DNA of 64,000 nucleotides from Agromyces sp. ISL-38 (lineage in GTDB: Bacteria > Actinomycetota > Actinomycetes > Actinomycetales > Microbacteriaceae): the NCBI RefSeq assembly GCF_018613935.1, contig NZ_JAGGPF010000010.1, positions 585,497 to 649,496 of the forward strand, given 5' to 3'. The notes beneath the pieces were generated by a model. It was given only the letters and a program-made list of their open reading frames with translations. It was not told the origin of the DNA and did not search any database. Positions 25,242-34,188 of this stretch are shown here, piece after piece; the first letter of the stretch is position 1, and each line of letters opens with the position of its first letter. Made by a program: the position numbers and the translations under genes.

Positions 25242-27671
25242 ATGAGCCTCTCGCCGTCCGAGCGCTACGCGCTTTCGCGTCAGGAACGCCGCCAGCCTCG
25301 GCTCGCCGAGTTCGCCGCCGGGCTCCGGTTCGAGCTCGACCCGTTCCAGCGCGCGTCGTGTGCGTCGCTCGACGAGGGGCGCAGCGTGCTCGTCGCCGCG
25401 CCCACCGGTGCCGGCAAGACGATCGTGGCCGAGTTCGCCCTGTACCTGGCGATGCAGGCCAGCCACGAGAAGGTCTTCTACACCACGCCGATCAAGGCGC
25501 TCAGCAACCAGAAGTACCAGGAGTTCGTCGACACATGGGGTGCCGACAAGGTCGGCCTGCTCACGGGCGACACGAACATCAACTCAGGTGCGCGCATCGT
25601 GGTGATGACCACCGAGGTGCTCCGCAACATGCTCTACGCCGACTCGCCACTCCTCGATCGGCTCGCATACGTGGTCATGGACGAGGTGCACTACCTCGCC
25701 GACCGGTTCCGCGGTGCCGTCTGGGAAGAGGTGATCATCCACCTCCCCGAAGCGGTGCGACTCGTCTCGCTCAGCGCGACCGTGTCGAACGCCGAGGAGT
25801 TCGGTGACTGGTTGCAGGCCGTGCGCGGTGACACCGACGTGATCGTCTCCGAGGAGCGTCCGGTGCCACTCGAGCAGCATGTGCTCGTGAAGGCGAAGCT
25901 GCTCGACCTGTTCGATTCTTCAGGCCCGGTGGCCACGCACCGGGTGAACCCCGAACTGCAGCGCCTCGCGAGGGCCGGCGGTCGCTCGATCACGGCGCGC
26001 TCCGAGCGCGGCCGTCGCGGCGGCGATCGGGGGCGGTACCACCAGCCAGGGCAGGGCAGCGGCCGCGCCGACCGGCCCGAGGTGGTCGCGCTCCTGCAGG
26101 GCAAGAACCTGCTCCCCGCGATCGTGTTCATCTTCTCGCGGGCGGGCTGCGATCAAGCTGTTCGCCAGGTGCTGCAATCCGGCATCCGGCTCACTGAATC
26201 GCACGAGCGCGCCGAGATCAAGGCGATCGTCGAGGAGCGGGCACGGATGCTGCGCGACGAGGATCTCGCCGTGCTCGGCTACTGGGAGTGGCTCGAAGGC
26301 CTCGAACGGGGCGTCGCGGCGCACCACGCGGGCATGCTGCCGGCCTTCAAGGAGATCGTCGAGGATCTCTTCCAGAGAAAGCTCCTGAAGGTCGTCTTCG
26401 CGACCGAGACGCTCGCCCTGGGCGTCAACATGCCGGCGCGCTCGGTCGTGCTCGAGAAGCTCGAGAAGTTCAACGGCGAAGCGAGAGTGCCGATCACACC
26501 GGGGGAGTACACCCAGCTCACCGGCCGCGCCGGCCGGCGCGGCATCGATGTCGAGGGGCACTCGGTGATCCAGTGGGTCGACGGCCTCGACCCCGAGTCG
26601 GTCGCCTCACTCGCGTCCCGGCGAAGCTATCCGATGAACTCGAGCTTCAAGCCGACGTACAACATGGCCGTCAACCTCATCGACCAGTTCGGACGCGAGC
26701 GCACTCGCCAGATCCTCGAACTCTCGTTCGCGCAGTTCCAAGCCGATCGTGCGGTCGTCGATCTCGCCCGCACCCTGCGCAAGCAGGAGGAGTCGATGGT
26801 CGGGTTCGAGGAGGCGATGCGGTGTCACCTCGGCGACTTCGGCGAGTACGCGGCCTTACGGCGGCGCATCGGCGAGCTCGAGCGGCAGGCGTCGAAAGGC
26901 AATCCCTCGCACGGCCAGCGCGAGCGGATGCAGCGTGAGCTGACCGCTGCACGCAAGGCGATGCGCGCGCACCCGTGCCACGGCTGCGCAGAGCGCGAGC
27001 AGCACGCACGGTGGGCCGAGCGATGGTGGCGACTGAAGCAGGAGCACGAGCAGTTGTCGCGGCAGATCCGCACCCGCACCGGGCAGGTCGCCAAGCGCTT
27101 CGACCGGGTCGCCGAGGTGCTCGAGTCCCTCCGGTACCTCGAGTACGACAAGCACGGCGCCCTCGTGTCGACCTCCGCGGGTCGCATCCTGAAACGCATC
27201 TACGGTGAGCGCGACCTGCTGGTGGCGGAATCGCTGCGGCGCGGGCTGTGGGACGGCCTCGACACCGCGGGCCTCGCCGCGATGGCCGCCGCGCTCGTCT
27301 ACGAGCCGCGCCGCGACGACCGCGGCGAGCAGTACCGATTGCCGCGCGCCGGCTTCCGTGAGGCGTTCGAGCGAACGCTCGACGTCTGGAGCGAGCTCGA
27401 CCAGCTCGAACGCGAACATCGGCTCGCGGGCAGCGAGCAGCCGTCGCCGGCACTCTCGTCGGCGATGTACGCGTGGGCGCGCGGGGCCGCGCTGGGCAAC
27501 GTGCTCGACGACACCGAACTCGCCGCGGGCGATTTCGTACGCCTCACGAAGCAAGTGGTCGACCTGCTCGATCAGGTGTCGATCGTCGCCGACGCCGAGC
27601 TCGGTGCGACCGCTCGAGCCGCCATCGACACGGTGCGCCGTGGCGTTGTGGCGTACGGCTCGCTGGGCTGA
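25242..27671 (+). CDS. helY: Ski2-like superfamily 2 RNA/DNA helicase (HelY-type)
   Basis: This 809-residue helicase is related to mycobacterial HelY (Rv2092c), which lies in the same pafBC-tatAC context. Motif I is APTGAGKTIVAEFAL (about 48-62), motif II is MDEVHYLADRFRG (about 146-158) and motif III is LSATVSNAEEFGDW near 178. Motifs IV-VI lie in the second RecA domain: TETLALGVNMPAR near 388 and QLTGRAGRRGID near 425. A Ski2/Mtr4-like helical C-terminal region (about 470-809) follows and contains the cysteines CHGCAEREQH. It probably acts in RNA turnover or structure remodelling. The start could also be GTG 25239, one codon earlier. Confidence 0.93.
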   Translation: MSLSPSERYALSRQERRQPRLAEFAAGLRFELDPFQRASCASLDEGRSVLVAAPTGAGKTIVAEFALYLAMQASHEKVFYTTPIKALSNQKYQEFVDTWGADKVGLLTGDTNINSGARIVVMTTEVLRNMLYADSPLLDRLAYVVMDEVHYLADRFRGAVWEEVIIHLPEAVRLVSLSATVSNAEEFGDWLQAVRGDTDVIVSEERPVPLEQHVLVKAKLLDLFDSSGPVATHRVNPELQRLARAGGRSITARSERGRRGGDRGRYHQPGQGSGRADRPEVVALLQGKNLLPAIVFIFSRAGCDQAVRQVLQSGIRLTESHERAEIKAIVEERARMLRDEDLAVLGYWEWLEGLERGVAAHHAGMLPAFKEIVEDLFQRKLLKVVFATETLALGVNMPARSVVLEKLEKFNGEARVPITPGEYTQLTGRAGRRGIDVEGHSVIQWVDGLDPESVASLASRRSYPMNSSFKPTYNMAVNLIDQFGRERTRQILELSFAQFQADRAVVDLARTLRKQEESMVGFEEAMRCHLGDFGEYAALRRRIGELERQASKGNPSHGQRERMQRELTAARKAMRAHPCHGCAEREQHARWAERWWRLKQEHEQLSRQIRTRTGQVAKRFDRVAEVLESLRYLEYDKHGALVSTSAGRILKRIYGERDLLVAESLRRGLWDGLDTAGLAAMAAALVYEPRRDDRGEQYRLPRAGFREAFERTLDVWSELDQLEREHRLAGSEQPSPALSSAMYAWARGAALGNVLDDTELAAGDFVRLTKQVVDLLDQVSIVADAELGATARAAIDTVRRGVVAYGSLG

Positions 27672-27689
27672 TCACACCCGCTGGTCGCC

Positions 27690-27695
27690 TAGGCT
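27690..27695 (+). promoter_or_regulatory. -10 box TAGGCT for lnt
   Basis: TAGGCT ends 6 nt before GTG 27702, consistent with a leaderless start. Confidence 0.6.
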
Positions 27696-27701
27696 GAACG
27701 A

Positions 27702-29288
27702 GTGCCCGAGAAACTCCAGCGTCCTGTGCTGCCGACTTGGGCCGCCGTTCTCGTTGCTGTCGCCGGCGGCACCGTCTACGACCTCGGCTTTCCCGGCGCG
27801 AGCGTCTGGCCGCTCGCATTCCTCGGCATTGGGCTCGCACTGGTCAGCCTGATCGGCCGTACCTCATGGTCGGCGCTGCTCGTGGGCTTCGCCTTCGGCC
27901 TCACGTTCTACCTGCTGCAGGTGTCGTGGACCTCGCTGTACCTCGGCCCGGTGCCGTGGCTCGCGCTGTCGTTCCTCGAATCGACGTTCGTCGCGGCGGG
28001 CGCGGTGCTGATCGCGCTCGCGTACCGGTGGCTGCCGCAGGCGAGTCCGTCACGGTGGGTGCGACTGATCTGGCTGCCACTGCTCGTTGCGGGCCTCTGG
28101 TGCGTGCGCGAAGCCGCGACGGGATCGGTGCCCTACGGCGGCTTCCCCTGGGGCCGTGCGGCGCTCAGCCAGTCCGAGAGCCCGTTCGCCGACGTGGTCT
28201 CCTGGATCGGGTCGACCGGACTCAGCTTCGTGATGGTCGCGATCGTGGCCGCGCTGATCGAGTGGGTGCGACTGCGAGGATGGCGCGACCTGCGCACCGC
28301 CGTGCCGGCTGCAGCGGTCATCATCGTCGCGATGGTGCTCCCCGCGTGGCCGACGACGCCCAACGGAGAACTCACGGTGGCGAGCGTGCAGGGCGATGGC
28401 CCGGCCGGATACTTCGACGAACGGTCACCCGGAGACGTCCTCGCCGCGCAGCTCGACGCGACCGAACCGATCCTCGACGAGTCGGGCATCGACGTGCTCC
28501 TGTGGCCCGAGGGCGGCTCAGACGTTGATCCGATGCGAAGCACGGAGACCGCGCGCATCTTCGATTCACTGAGCGCGCGCCTCGATGCACCCGTGATCCT
28601 CAATACCGTGACGAGCCTCGACGAGAAGTTCTTCAACACCTCGCTGCTCTGGCGCGCAGGAGAGGGGGCGGTCGCGAGCTACGACAAGCAGAATCCGGTG
28701 CCCTTCGGGGAGTACATCCCCGATCGATGGTTCTACGAGTCGCTTGCCCCCGACCTCGTCGGGCTGATCCAGCGCGGCTATACCCCCGGCACCACCCCGC
28801 CCGTCTTCGATCTCGGTGATGCCGTGACGGGCCTCGCGATCTGTTTCGACGTGATCTATGACGAGCTCATCTGGCAAGGGGCGCGCGAGGGCGCCGAGCT
28901 CTACATGTTCCAGACCAACAACGCCGATTTCCGCGGCACTGACGAGAACGAACAGCAACTTGCCATCGCGCGGCTCCGCGCGATCGAGACCGGGCGCTCC
29001 GTCGTGAACATCTCGACGGTCGGCACGAGCCAGGTGATCGATCCGACGGGGCGCACCATCGATTCGCTGCCCGCCTATGAAGAGGGGGCGATGGTGACCG
29101 AGGTCGAGCTTCGTGAAGGCCTGACACCCGCGGTCGCGATCGGCGGAGGCATCCCGTTCCTCGTCATCATCGGCGCGCTGGGCGGGCTGATCGCCGCGGC
29201 AGTGCTCGCGAAACGGCGAGCAGCCGCGGCGTGGTTCGCGTCTACGCGCCGATCTTCTGCTGACCCCGACGGGCGCGCAGGTAGTTGA
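27702..29288 (+). CDS. lnt: Apolipoprotein N-acyltransferase
   Basis: This 528-residue membrane enzyme transfers a third acyl chain to the N-terminal cysteine of lipoproteins. The first ~205 residues contain several membrane helices. A nitrilase-like domain (about 225-480) lies outside the membrane, and a last helix is near 490-515. The Glu-Lys-Cys triad is seen as WPEGG (about 267-271), YDKQNPVPFGEY (about 327-338) and ICFDVIYDE (about 384-392). Its 3' end overlaps the convergent rbpA gene by 47 bp, which is part of the coding sequence of both. In this window its visible client is the FKBP lipoprotein. Confidence 0.95.
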   Translation: MPEKLQRPVLPTWAAVLVAVAGGTVYDLGFPGASVWPLAFLGIGLALVSLIGRTSWSALLVGFAFGLTFYLLQVSWTSLYLGPVPWLALSFLESTFVAAGAVLIALAYRWLPQASPSRWVRLIWLPLLVAGLWCVREAATGSVPYGGFPWGRAALSQSESPFADVVSWIGSTGLSFVMVAIVAALIEWVRLRGWRDLRTAVPAAAVIIVAMVLPAWPTTPNGELTVASVQGDGPAGYFDERSPGDVLAAQLDATEPILDESGIDVLLWPEGGSDVDPMRSTETARIFDSLSARLDAPVILNTVTSLDEKFFNTSLLWRAGEGAVASYDKQNPVPFGEYIPDRWFYESLAPDLVGLIQRGYTPGTTPPVFDLGDAVTGLAICFDVIYDELIWQGAREGAELYMFQTNNADFRGTDENEQQLAIARLRAIETGRSVVNISTVGTSQVIDPTGRTIDSLPAYEEGAMVTEVELREGLTPAVAIGGGIPFLVIIGALGGLIAAAVLAKRRAAAAWFASTRRSSADPDGRAGS

Positions 29289-29607
29289 GCCGCTCCTCGA
29301 GCAACTCTTCGAGTTCGGCGCGCGTGCGGCGCTCGAGCAGCATGTCCCAGTGGGTTCGGGCGACCTTCTCACCCGAACGGTCGATCTCGACCGGCTTGGA
29401 GTCGACGAGCAGCGTCGCGGCTGCACCGCAGAAGCGGCACTCCCACGTCTCGGGGAGCTCAGCCTCGGTCGAGAACGTCATCACCGTCTCGCGGCCGCAC
29501 ACCTCGCAACGGTAGGTGTAGTCGGCGCGGTCGGCGAACACTACGCCGTCCTCGCTCTGCAGGCTCTGGGCGCCGATTCGCATGCCCCGAAGGCTCCTGT
29601 CCGCCAT
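29242..29607 (-). CDS. rbpA: RNA polymerase-binding protein RbpA
   Basis: This 121-residue actinobacterial transcription factor binds group 1/2 sigma and stabilises the RNAP open promoter complex. An N-terminal tail (MADRSLRGMRIGAQSLQSED) is followed by a core domain (about 28-75) with CEVCG and CRFCG cysteine pairs. A basic linker and the C-terminal sigma-interaction domain (about 78-121; WDMLLERRTRAELEELLEER) complete it. Length matches the family. The gene is convergent with lnt and overlaps it. RbpA also modulates rifampicin sensitivity in mycobacteria, which is notable given helR elsewhere in the window. Confidence 0.97.
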   Translation of the reverse strand: MADRSLRGMRIGAQSLQSEDGVVFADRADYTYRCEVCGRETVMTFSTEAELPETWECRFCGAAATLLVDSKPVEIDRSGEKVARTHWDMLLERRTRAELEELLEERLNYLRARRGQQKIGA

Positions 29608-29692
29608 GGCGTACTCCTCTCGATCCTCTTCAGGTATAGACGATCAAGCTGGGCATTCCCTTGCCGCAGGCTGATGGATTGCCGGGGAATTC

Positions 29693-30448
29693 TCAGCTTC
29701 GAGAGGAAATAACCTCGAGCGCGACGTCGGGGCGGTCAGTGACGAGTCCATCGATGCCGAGGTCGAGCAGTCGTGCCATGTCAGCGCGTTCGTTGACGGT
29801 CCAGACGTGCACCTCGCTGCCGGCCCGTTGCACCGCCTCCACGAAGCGGGGTGTCACGAGCCGAATCCTGCCCGAGCGCTCGGGAATCTGCAGGGCACCT
29901 GCACCGCGCAGCGCGCGAACGAGTCGAGCATCCGGCCCCGCGAACACCGCGATGCGGGCACGGATGACGCCGGCGCTGCCGGCCGACGTTGCGACGCCCG
30001 GTACGAGCGACGCGAGCCGGAGCCGACGCCGCTCTGAGAAGCTCGTGAGCAGCACGCGGGACTCGGCGCGAGTGCGTATGACGGCTGAGACGACAGGCTC
30101 CACCGCCCGCTCGACTTTCACATCGATGTTGAATCGCGTCTCGGGGAACGCGTCGAGCGCCTCTTCGAGCGAGCAGAAGCCCTGGCCTCGACCGAGATCG
30201 ACGCGGCCGAGCTCTGCCATCGCCAGTTGCGCCACCGTGATGTCTCGACCGGCCACGCGCAGGAGCGACGGGTCATGAGCGACGACCGCCGTTTCGTCGC
30301 GACTGACGTGCACATCGGTTTCGATGTACTGCACGCCGATGGCGACGGCCTTCTCGAACGCGAGGAGCGTGTTCTCAGGCGCGTCGACCGCGAAGCCGCG
30401 ATGGGCGAGCACACGCGGCCCGATCGGTTCGAAGTACGTGGACGCCAC
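29693..30448 (-). CDS. Glycerophosphodiester phosphodiesterase family protein
   Basis: This 251-residue TIM-barrel enzyme hydrolyses glycerophosphodiesters to glycerol-3-phosphate and an alcohol. The family signature HRGFAVDAPENTLLAF is at about 16-31, followed by YIETDVHVSRDETAVVAHD (about 40-58), which holds the metal-binding Glu/Asp and second catalytic His. No signal peptide is present, so it is probably cytosolic. It starts 9 bp after the SPFH gene on the same strand and is probably the last gene of the nfeD-nfeD-SPFH-gdpd operon. Confidence 0.93.
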   Translation of the reverse strand: MASTYFEPIGPRVLAHRGFAVDAPENTLLAFEKAVAIGVQYIETDVHVSRDETAVVAHDPSLLRVAGRDITVAQLAMAELGRVDLGRGQGFCSLEEALDAFPETRFNIDVKVERAVEPVVSAVIRTRAESRVLLTSFSERRRLRLASLVPGVATSAGSAGVIRARIAVFAGPDARLVRALRGAGALQIPERSGRIRLVTPRFVEAVQRAGSEVHVWTVNERADMARLLDLGIDGLVTDRPDVALEVISSRS

Positions 30449-30456
30449 GCTCGGCG

Positions 30457-31389
30457 TCAGCTCCTGGGCGGCGAGGAGTCATGCGGGCCGTCTTGCGACG
30501 GCACGAACGCTCGCCCGATGCCCTTCAGCGCCTCGGTGAGCTCGCTCGGCACGATCCAGAGCTTGTTCGACTCGCCCTGCGCGATCTGGGGGAGCATCTG
30601 CAGGTACTGGTACGCGAGGAGCTTGGGGTCGGGATCGCCTTGGTGAATGGCCTCGAAGACCTTGAGGATCGCCTCCGCCTCACCCTGAGCTCGAAGGACT
30701 GCCGCTTGCGCGTACCCCTCGGCCTGGAGGATGGCGGCCTGGCGGGCGCCTTCTGCAGTGAGGATCGCAGACTGCTTGGTTCCCTCCGCGGTGAGGATCA
30801 GCGCGCGGCGGTCGCGCTCGGCGCGCATCTGCTTCTCCATCGAGTCCTGAATAGAGTGGGGCGGGTCGATCGCCTTGAGCTCGACTCGGGAGACGCGGAT
30901 GCCCCACTTGCCGGTGGCTTCATCGAGCACGACGCGAAGCTGCCCGTTGATGTTGTCGCGCGACGTGAGCGCCTCTTCGAGATTCAATCCGCCGACCACG
31001 TTTCGGAGTGTCGTGGTGGTCAGCTGTTCGACCGCACCGAGATAGTTGGCGATCTCGTACGTCGCAGCCCTGGCATCCGTGACCTGGAAGTAGACGACGG
31101 TGTCGATCGACACGACCAGGTTGTCTTCGGTGATGACCGGTTGCGGAGGGAACGAGACGACGGTCTCGCGCATGTCGACGAGCGGGCGCACCCGATCGAT
31201 GAACGGCACGAGGATGTTCAAGCCCGGCATGAGGGTCTTGTGATAGCGACCGAGCCGCTCGACGACGCCGGCGTAGGCCTGCGGGATGATGCGGATCGCA
31301 CGAACCAGGACGACAAGGACGAAGATCCCGACGACGATCAGTAGCGCGATGACGAAGATCTGGCCGACGAATCCCTCGATGCCGATCAT
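30457..31389 (-). CDS. SPFH/band 7 (stomatin-like) membrane protein
   Basis: This 310-residue protein has one N-terminal membrane helix (about 6-28) and an SPFH domain (about 35-200: IIPQAYAGVVERLGRYHKTL and DNLVVSIDTVVYFQVTDA). An Ala/Glu-rich coiled-coil region (about 215-260) follows. Stomatin-like proteins organise ordered membrane domains and usually pair with NfeD proteins, two of which precede it here. The start is ATG 31389, with GAGGAG spaced 7 nt upstream; the upstream in-frame extension is rejected because the hydrophobic anchor begins right after this ATG. Confidence 0.93.
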   Translation of the reverse strand: MIGIEGFVGQIFVIALLIVVGIFVLVVLVRAIRIIPQAYAGVVERLGRYHKTLMPGLNILVPFIDRVRPLVDMRETVVSFPPQPVITEDNLVVSIDTVVYFQVTDARAATYEIANYLGAVEQLTTTTLRNVVGGLNLEEALTSRDNINGQLRVVLDEATGKWGIRVSRVELKAIDPPHSIQDSMEKQMRAERDRRALILTAEGTKQSAILTAEGARQAAILQAEGYAQAAVLRAQGEAEAILKVFEAIHQGDPDPKLLAYQYLQMLPQIAQGESNKLWIVPSELTEALKGIGRAFVPSQDGPHDSSPPRS

Positions 31390-31423
31390 GGTGAGCTCCT
31401 CTGCGGTTGAACGAACGGCGGCT

Positions 31424-31897
31424 TCAAGCGCTTTCGCGCTCGGCGGGAACGATGACGACGGTCGCGCCGTCGACGAGGACGACGCGAACGGATGCCCCGG
31501 TGTCGACGAGGCGTTGGGCCGCTTCGGGTGCGAGCCGCGCCGTCCACGTCTCGCCGTTGGCAAGCTTGACGAGCCCGGTCGTGTCCGCGACGGGGGAGAC
31601 GACCCGCCCCGACATCCCGTGCAGTGCGGCGATGTTGCTCAGTGCCGGGTCTGCCCCTCGGCGCATGTAGCGGAGCATGACGGGGCGGATGGTGAGGAGG
31701 AGCAACACCGAGACGCCGGCGGCGACGAGGAACTGCACCCACCATTCCCAGCCGAGGAGATTCGCGCCGAGACCGGCGACCGAACCGAAGGCGATCATGA
31801 GGAAGGTGAACTCGAGCGTCAGGAGTTCGATGATCACGGCGATCAAGATCAGGATGAGCCATGCGATCCAGACGTACTGGGTGAGGTCCACCACCAT
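31424..31897 (-). CDS. NfeD family protein (short form)
   Basis: This 157-residue protein has about three membrane helices (about 8-70) and a C-terminal soluble OB-fold NfeDC domain (about 90-150). VSPVADTTGLVKLANGETWTARL (about 103-125) is typical. Short NfeD proteins partner with stomatin-like SPFH proteins, and the SPFH gene follows 34 bp downstream. It is a paralogue of the protein encoded immediately upstream, and both begin with a similar LTQYxWIxWLxLIL helix. Confidence 0.9.
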   Translation of the reverse strand: MVVDLTQYVWIAWLILILIAVIIELLTLEFTFLMIAFGSVAGLGANLLGWEWWVQFLVAAGVSVLLLLTIRPVMLRYMRRGADPALSNIAALHGMSGRVVSPVADTTGLVKLANGETWTARLAPEAAQRLVDTGASVRVVLVDGATVVIVPAERESA

Positions 31898-31957
31898 GCG
31901 ATCGCCCCTTCGACATCCTCTGTGTTGAACCTATCACCGGGGGGTCGGGCGGCATGC

Positions 31958-32434
31958 CTACGCGTTCGGCGTGCTGCGCTCGATAGGCACGACGACTGCG
32001 GTCGCACCGTCGATGCCGGTGACGAGCACGCGCTCGCCCACGGAGACATCCGACTGCTCGGTGATGGGGGAGAGGCGAGCCGTCCAGACCTCTCCATTCT
32101 GGAGACGAACCTGGCCGCCCGTTGGGGTGACTGTGCGCACCGCCGATCCATCGGCACCGATGAGCGCGTCGACATTGCTGCGCGCCGGATCGCCGCCACG
32201 GCGGAGCAGCCTCAGCAGCGGCGGCCGGAGGGCCAGGATGAGCACGACGGAGACGACCGCTGCAATGAGGAACTGTGCCCACCAGGGGATGCCGAACAGT
32301 CCGGAGAGGAGCCCGGCGACGCTGCCGAGGGCCATCATCAGGAACGTCATCTCGAGCGTGAACACCTCGATCGTGGCGAACGCGAGGATCAGGACAAGCC
32401 AGACGATCCAGGCGTACTGGGTCAGCACATCCAA
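31958..32434 (-). CDS. NfeD family protein (short form), paralogue
   Basis: This 158-residue paralogue has the same layout: N-terminal membrane helices (QYAWIVWLVLILAFATIEVF from about residue 6) and an OB-fold end (TPTGGQVRLQNGEVWTARLS near 108-127). A TTG start at 32434 is preferred because GAAGGAGA lies 5-6 nt upstream and the length then matches the neighbour. GTG 32428 is a fallback. It is probably the first gene of the four-gene operon. The tandem NfeD pair may form hetero-oligomers with the single SPFH protein. Confidence 0.85.
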   Translation of the reverse strand: MDVLTQYAWIVWLVLILAFATIEVFTLEMTFLMMALGSVAGLLSGLFGIPWWAQFLIAAVVSVVLILALRPPLLRLLRRGGDPARSNVDALIGADGSAVRTVTPTGGQVRLQNGEVWTARLSPITEQSDVSVGERVLVTGIDGATAVVVPIERSTPNA

Positions 32435-32567
32435 TTGCTCTCCTTCGCACCCGCCCTCTTCCGAAACTAGCAGTGCGGAACTCGAGACGGGGGAGTTGAT
32501 AGTCTCGGTTCGGCGTCCTGCCCACGGGACCGAGGGTCCCATTTCCGAAGCTTCGAGGAGTCGACTC

Positions 32568-33335
32568 GTGACCAACCCACTCGCCCCCGATTCGCTCGCC
32601 GGGCGTGTCGCCCTCGTGACGGGTTCATCGCGCGGCATCGGCGCCGACACGGTGCGCTACCTCGCCGGAGCTGGTGCCGCCGTCGTCGTGAACTTCCGCA
32701 ACAAGGAGGCCAGGGCCGCGAAGCTCGTCGACGAGATCGTCGCTGCCGGCGGCCGGGCGATCGCGGTGGGTGCCGACCTGACGGATCCTGCATCGGTCGC
32801 TGCGATGTTCGAGCGCACGGTGGCCGAGCTCGGTCCCATCGACATCCTCGTCTTGAATGCCTCGGGCGGCATGGAGTCGGGCATGGGGGAGGACTACGCG
32901 ATGCGCCTCAACCGCGACGCGCAGGTGAACGTGGTCGACGGAGCACTCCCGCATCTCGCCGATGGCGCTCGCATCGTGTTCGTCACAAGCCACCAGGCGC
33001 ACTTCATCCGCACGACGCCGACGATGCCCGAGTACGAGCCGGTCGCGCTGTCGAAGCGTGCTGGTGAAGACGCACTGCGGGAGAAGATCCCCGCCATCGA
33101 GGCGGCCGGATTCGAGTTCGTGGTCGTCTCCGGCGACATGATCGAGGGCACGATCACCGCGACCCTGCTCGAGCGAGCGAACCCCGGCGCGATCGAGGCT
33201 CGCAAGCAAGACGCGGGTCGTCTCTTCAACGTGGCGGAGTTCGCCGCCGAGGTGGCCTCCGCCGCGGTGGAGCCGGTGCCGTCCGAGCACACGCGCTATG
33301 TGGGGGACACCTCGGGGTTCAACCGCGAGGTGTGA
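32568..33335 (+). CDS. SDR-family oxidoreductase
   Basis: This 255-residue short-chain dehydrogenase has the NAD(P)-binding motif TGSSRGIG (about 19-26) and an Asn motif LNASGG (about 92-97) in place of NNAG. The active-site region is SHQAHFIRTTPTMPEYEPVALSKRAG (spanning about 137-162). The usual YxxxK is represented by Y-E-P-V-A-L-S-K with Tyr and Lys seven apart, so the catalytic spacing is unusual and the reaction is uncertain. The GTG start at 32568 has GAGGAG 7 nt upstream. A strong hairpin follows the stop. Confidence 0.85.
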   Translation: MTNPLAPDSLAGRVALVTGSSRGIGADTVRYLAGAGAAVVVNFRNKEARAAKLVDEIVAAGGRAIAVGADLTDPASVAAMFERTVAELGPIDILVLNASGGMESGMGEDYAMRLNRDAQVNVVDGALPHLADGARIVFVTSHQAHFIRTTPTMPEYEPVALSKRAGEDALREKIPAIEAAGFEFVVVSGDMIEGTITATLLERANPGAIEARKQDAGRLFNVAEFAAEVASAAVEPVPSEHTRYVGDTSGFNREV

Positions 33336-33346
33336 CCCTCTGACGT

Positions 33347-33383
33347 GATGAGGCCGGCCCGGAGCATCCGGGCCGGCCTCATC
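33347..33383. terminator. Strong bidirectional terminator hairpin
   Basis: A 16-bp perfect stem (33347-33362 with 33368-33383; arm GATGAGGCCGGCCCGG) has a 5-nt loop. It sits between the convergent SDR and HdeD-like genes. Confidence 0.88.
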
Positions 33384-33398
33384 GTCGTTCGCCTGGAG

Positions 33399-34007
33399 TC
33401 ACACCGTCGCCGGCGCGCCGCGACCGAACGTGAACGCCCGCACGATCTGCATGATGCCGAGCACGATGAGGCTGATGCCGGCGATGATGAACAACACGAT
33501 GGCGGCCCAGAGCGGCGAGAAGAGCAGCACGATTCCGGCGATGATGCTGAGGATGCCGAAGAAGATCGCCCACCCTCTCGACGGGGCATCGCCGAGCTGC
33601 GCGAGGGCGACGACGCCCTCGACGATCCAGAGGACGCCGATGAGTACGCCGATGAAGACCGCGAGGAAGACGGCTGTCGCGGCGAGATTGGCGAAGGCGA
33701 GGATGCCGCCGACGAGGAACAGGATGCCGAGGATGATGTCCATGGCCCTCGCGCCGCCGGAGATGCCCTTCGAGAAGATGCCGAGACCCAGGTAGGCGAT
33801 GCCGGCGATCACGAGGTAGATCGCAAGCATCACCGTGAGCACCACAGCGGAATCCTTCGGCCAGAACGTGATCAAGAGGCCGATGATGAGCGCCGTGGCA
33901 CCGGTGATGCCGAGCGTCGTGCGCACCGTGTTGATGGCCTGCTTGGACAGGCTCGAGGCGTCGAGAGAGAACGAGGCGAACATCGCGTTGGGCTGCGGAG
34001 TAGACAT
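33399..34007 (-). CDS. HdeD/DUF308 family membrane protein
   Basis: This 202-residue protein has six hydrophobic segments, arranged as two repeats of three, in residues about 32-190. DUF308 repeats such as ILGILFLVGGILAFANLAAT and FFGILSIIAGIVLLFSPLWA mark the family that includes the E. coli acid-resistance protein HdeD. ATG 34007 (MSTPQPNAMF) is preferred over longer options because the upstream residues are Arg-rich and unlike the family. The molecular function is unknown; stress roles are suggested in relatives. It is followed by the bidirectional terminator. Confidence 0.88.
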   Translation of the reverse strand: MSTPQPNAMFASFSLDASSLSKQAINTVRTTLGITGATALIIGLLITFWPKDSAVVLTVMLAIYLVIAGIAYLGLGIFSKGISGGARAMDIILGILFLVGGILAFANLAATAVFLAVFIGVLIGVLWIVEGVVALAQLGDAPSRGWAIFFGILSIIAGIVLLFSPLWAAIVLFIIAGISLIVLGIMQIVRAFTFGRGAPATV

Positions 34008-34188
34008 GGAGTGTCCTTTCTGGCAACGATGACGTGCGGGATCAGGGTATTCCTCACAATCGGCTGGGTGTTGGATGTGTCCCGCGAGTCTTGGCGCCTC
34101 CTGATGCGACTCATGCCCGCGTAGGGTCGATGCAGACGACCGCTGCGATCTGCGGAGGGATCCGGGGGCGATATTGCGGAGGTGCTCG

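Noticed and set aside
23931..25466. A 511-codon minus-strand frame across pafC, tatA and tatC
   Set aside because: It spans three recognisable genes on the other strand and resembles no protein family.
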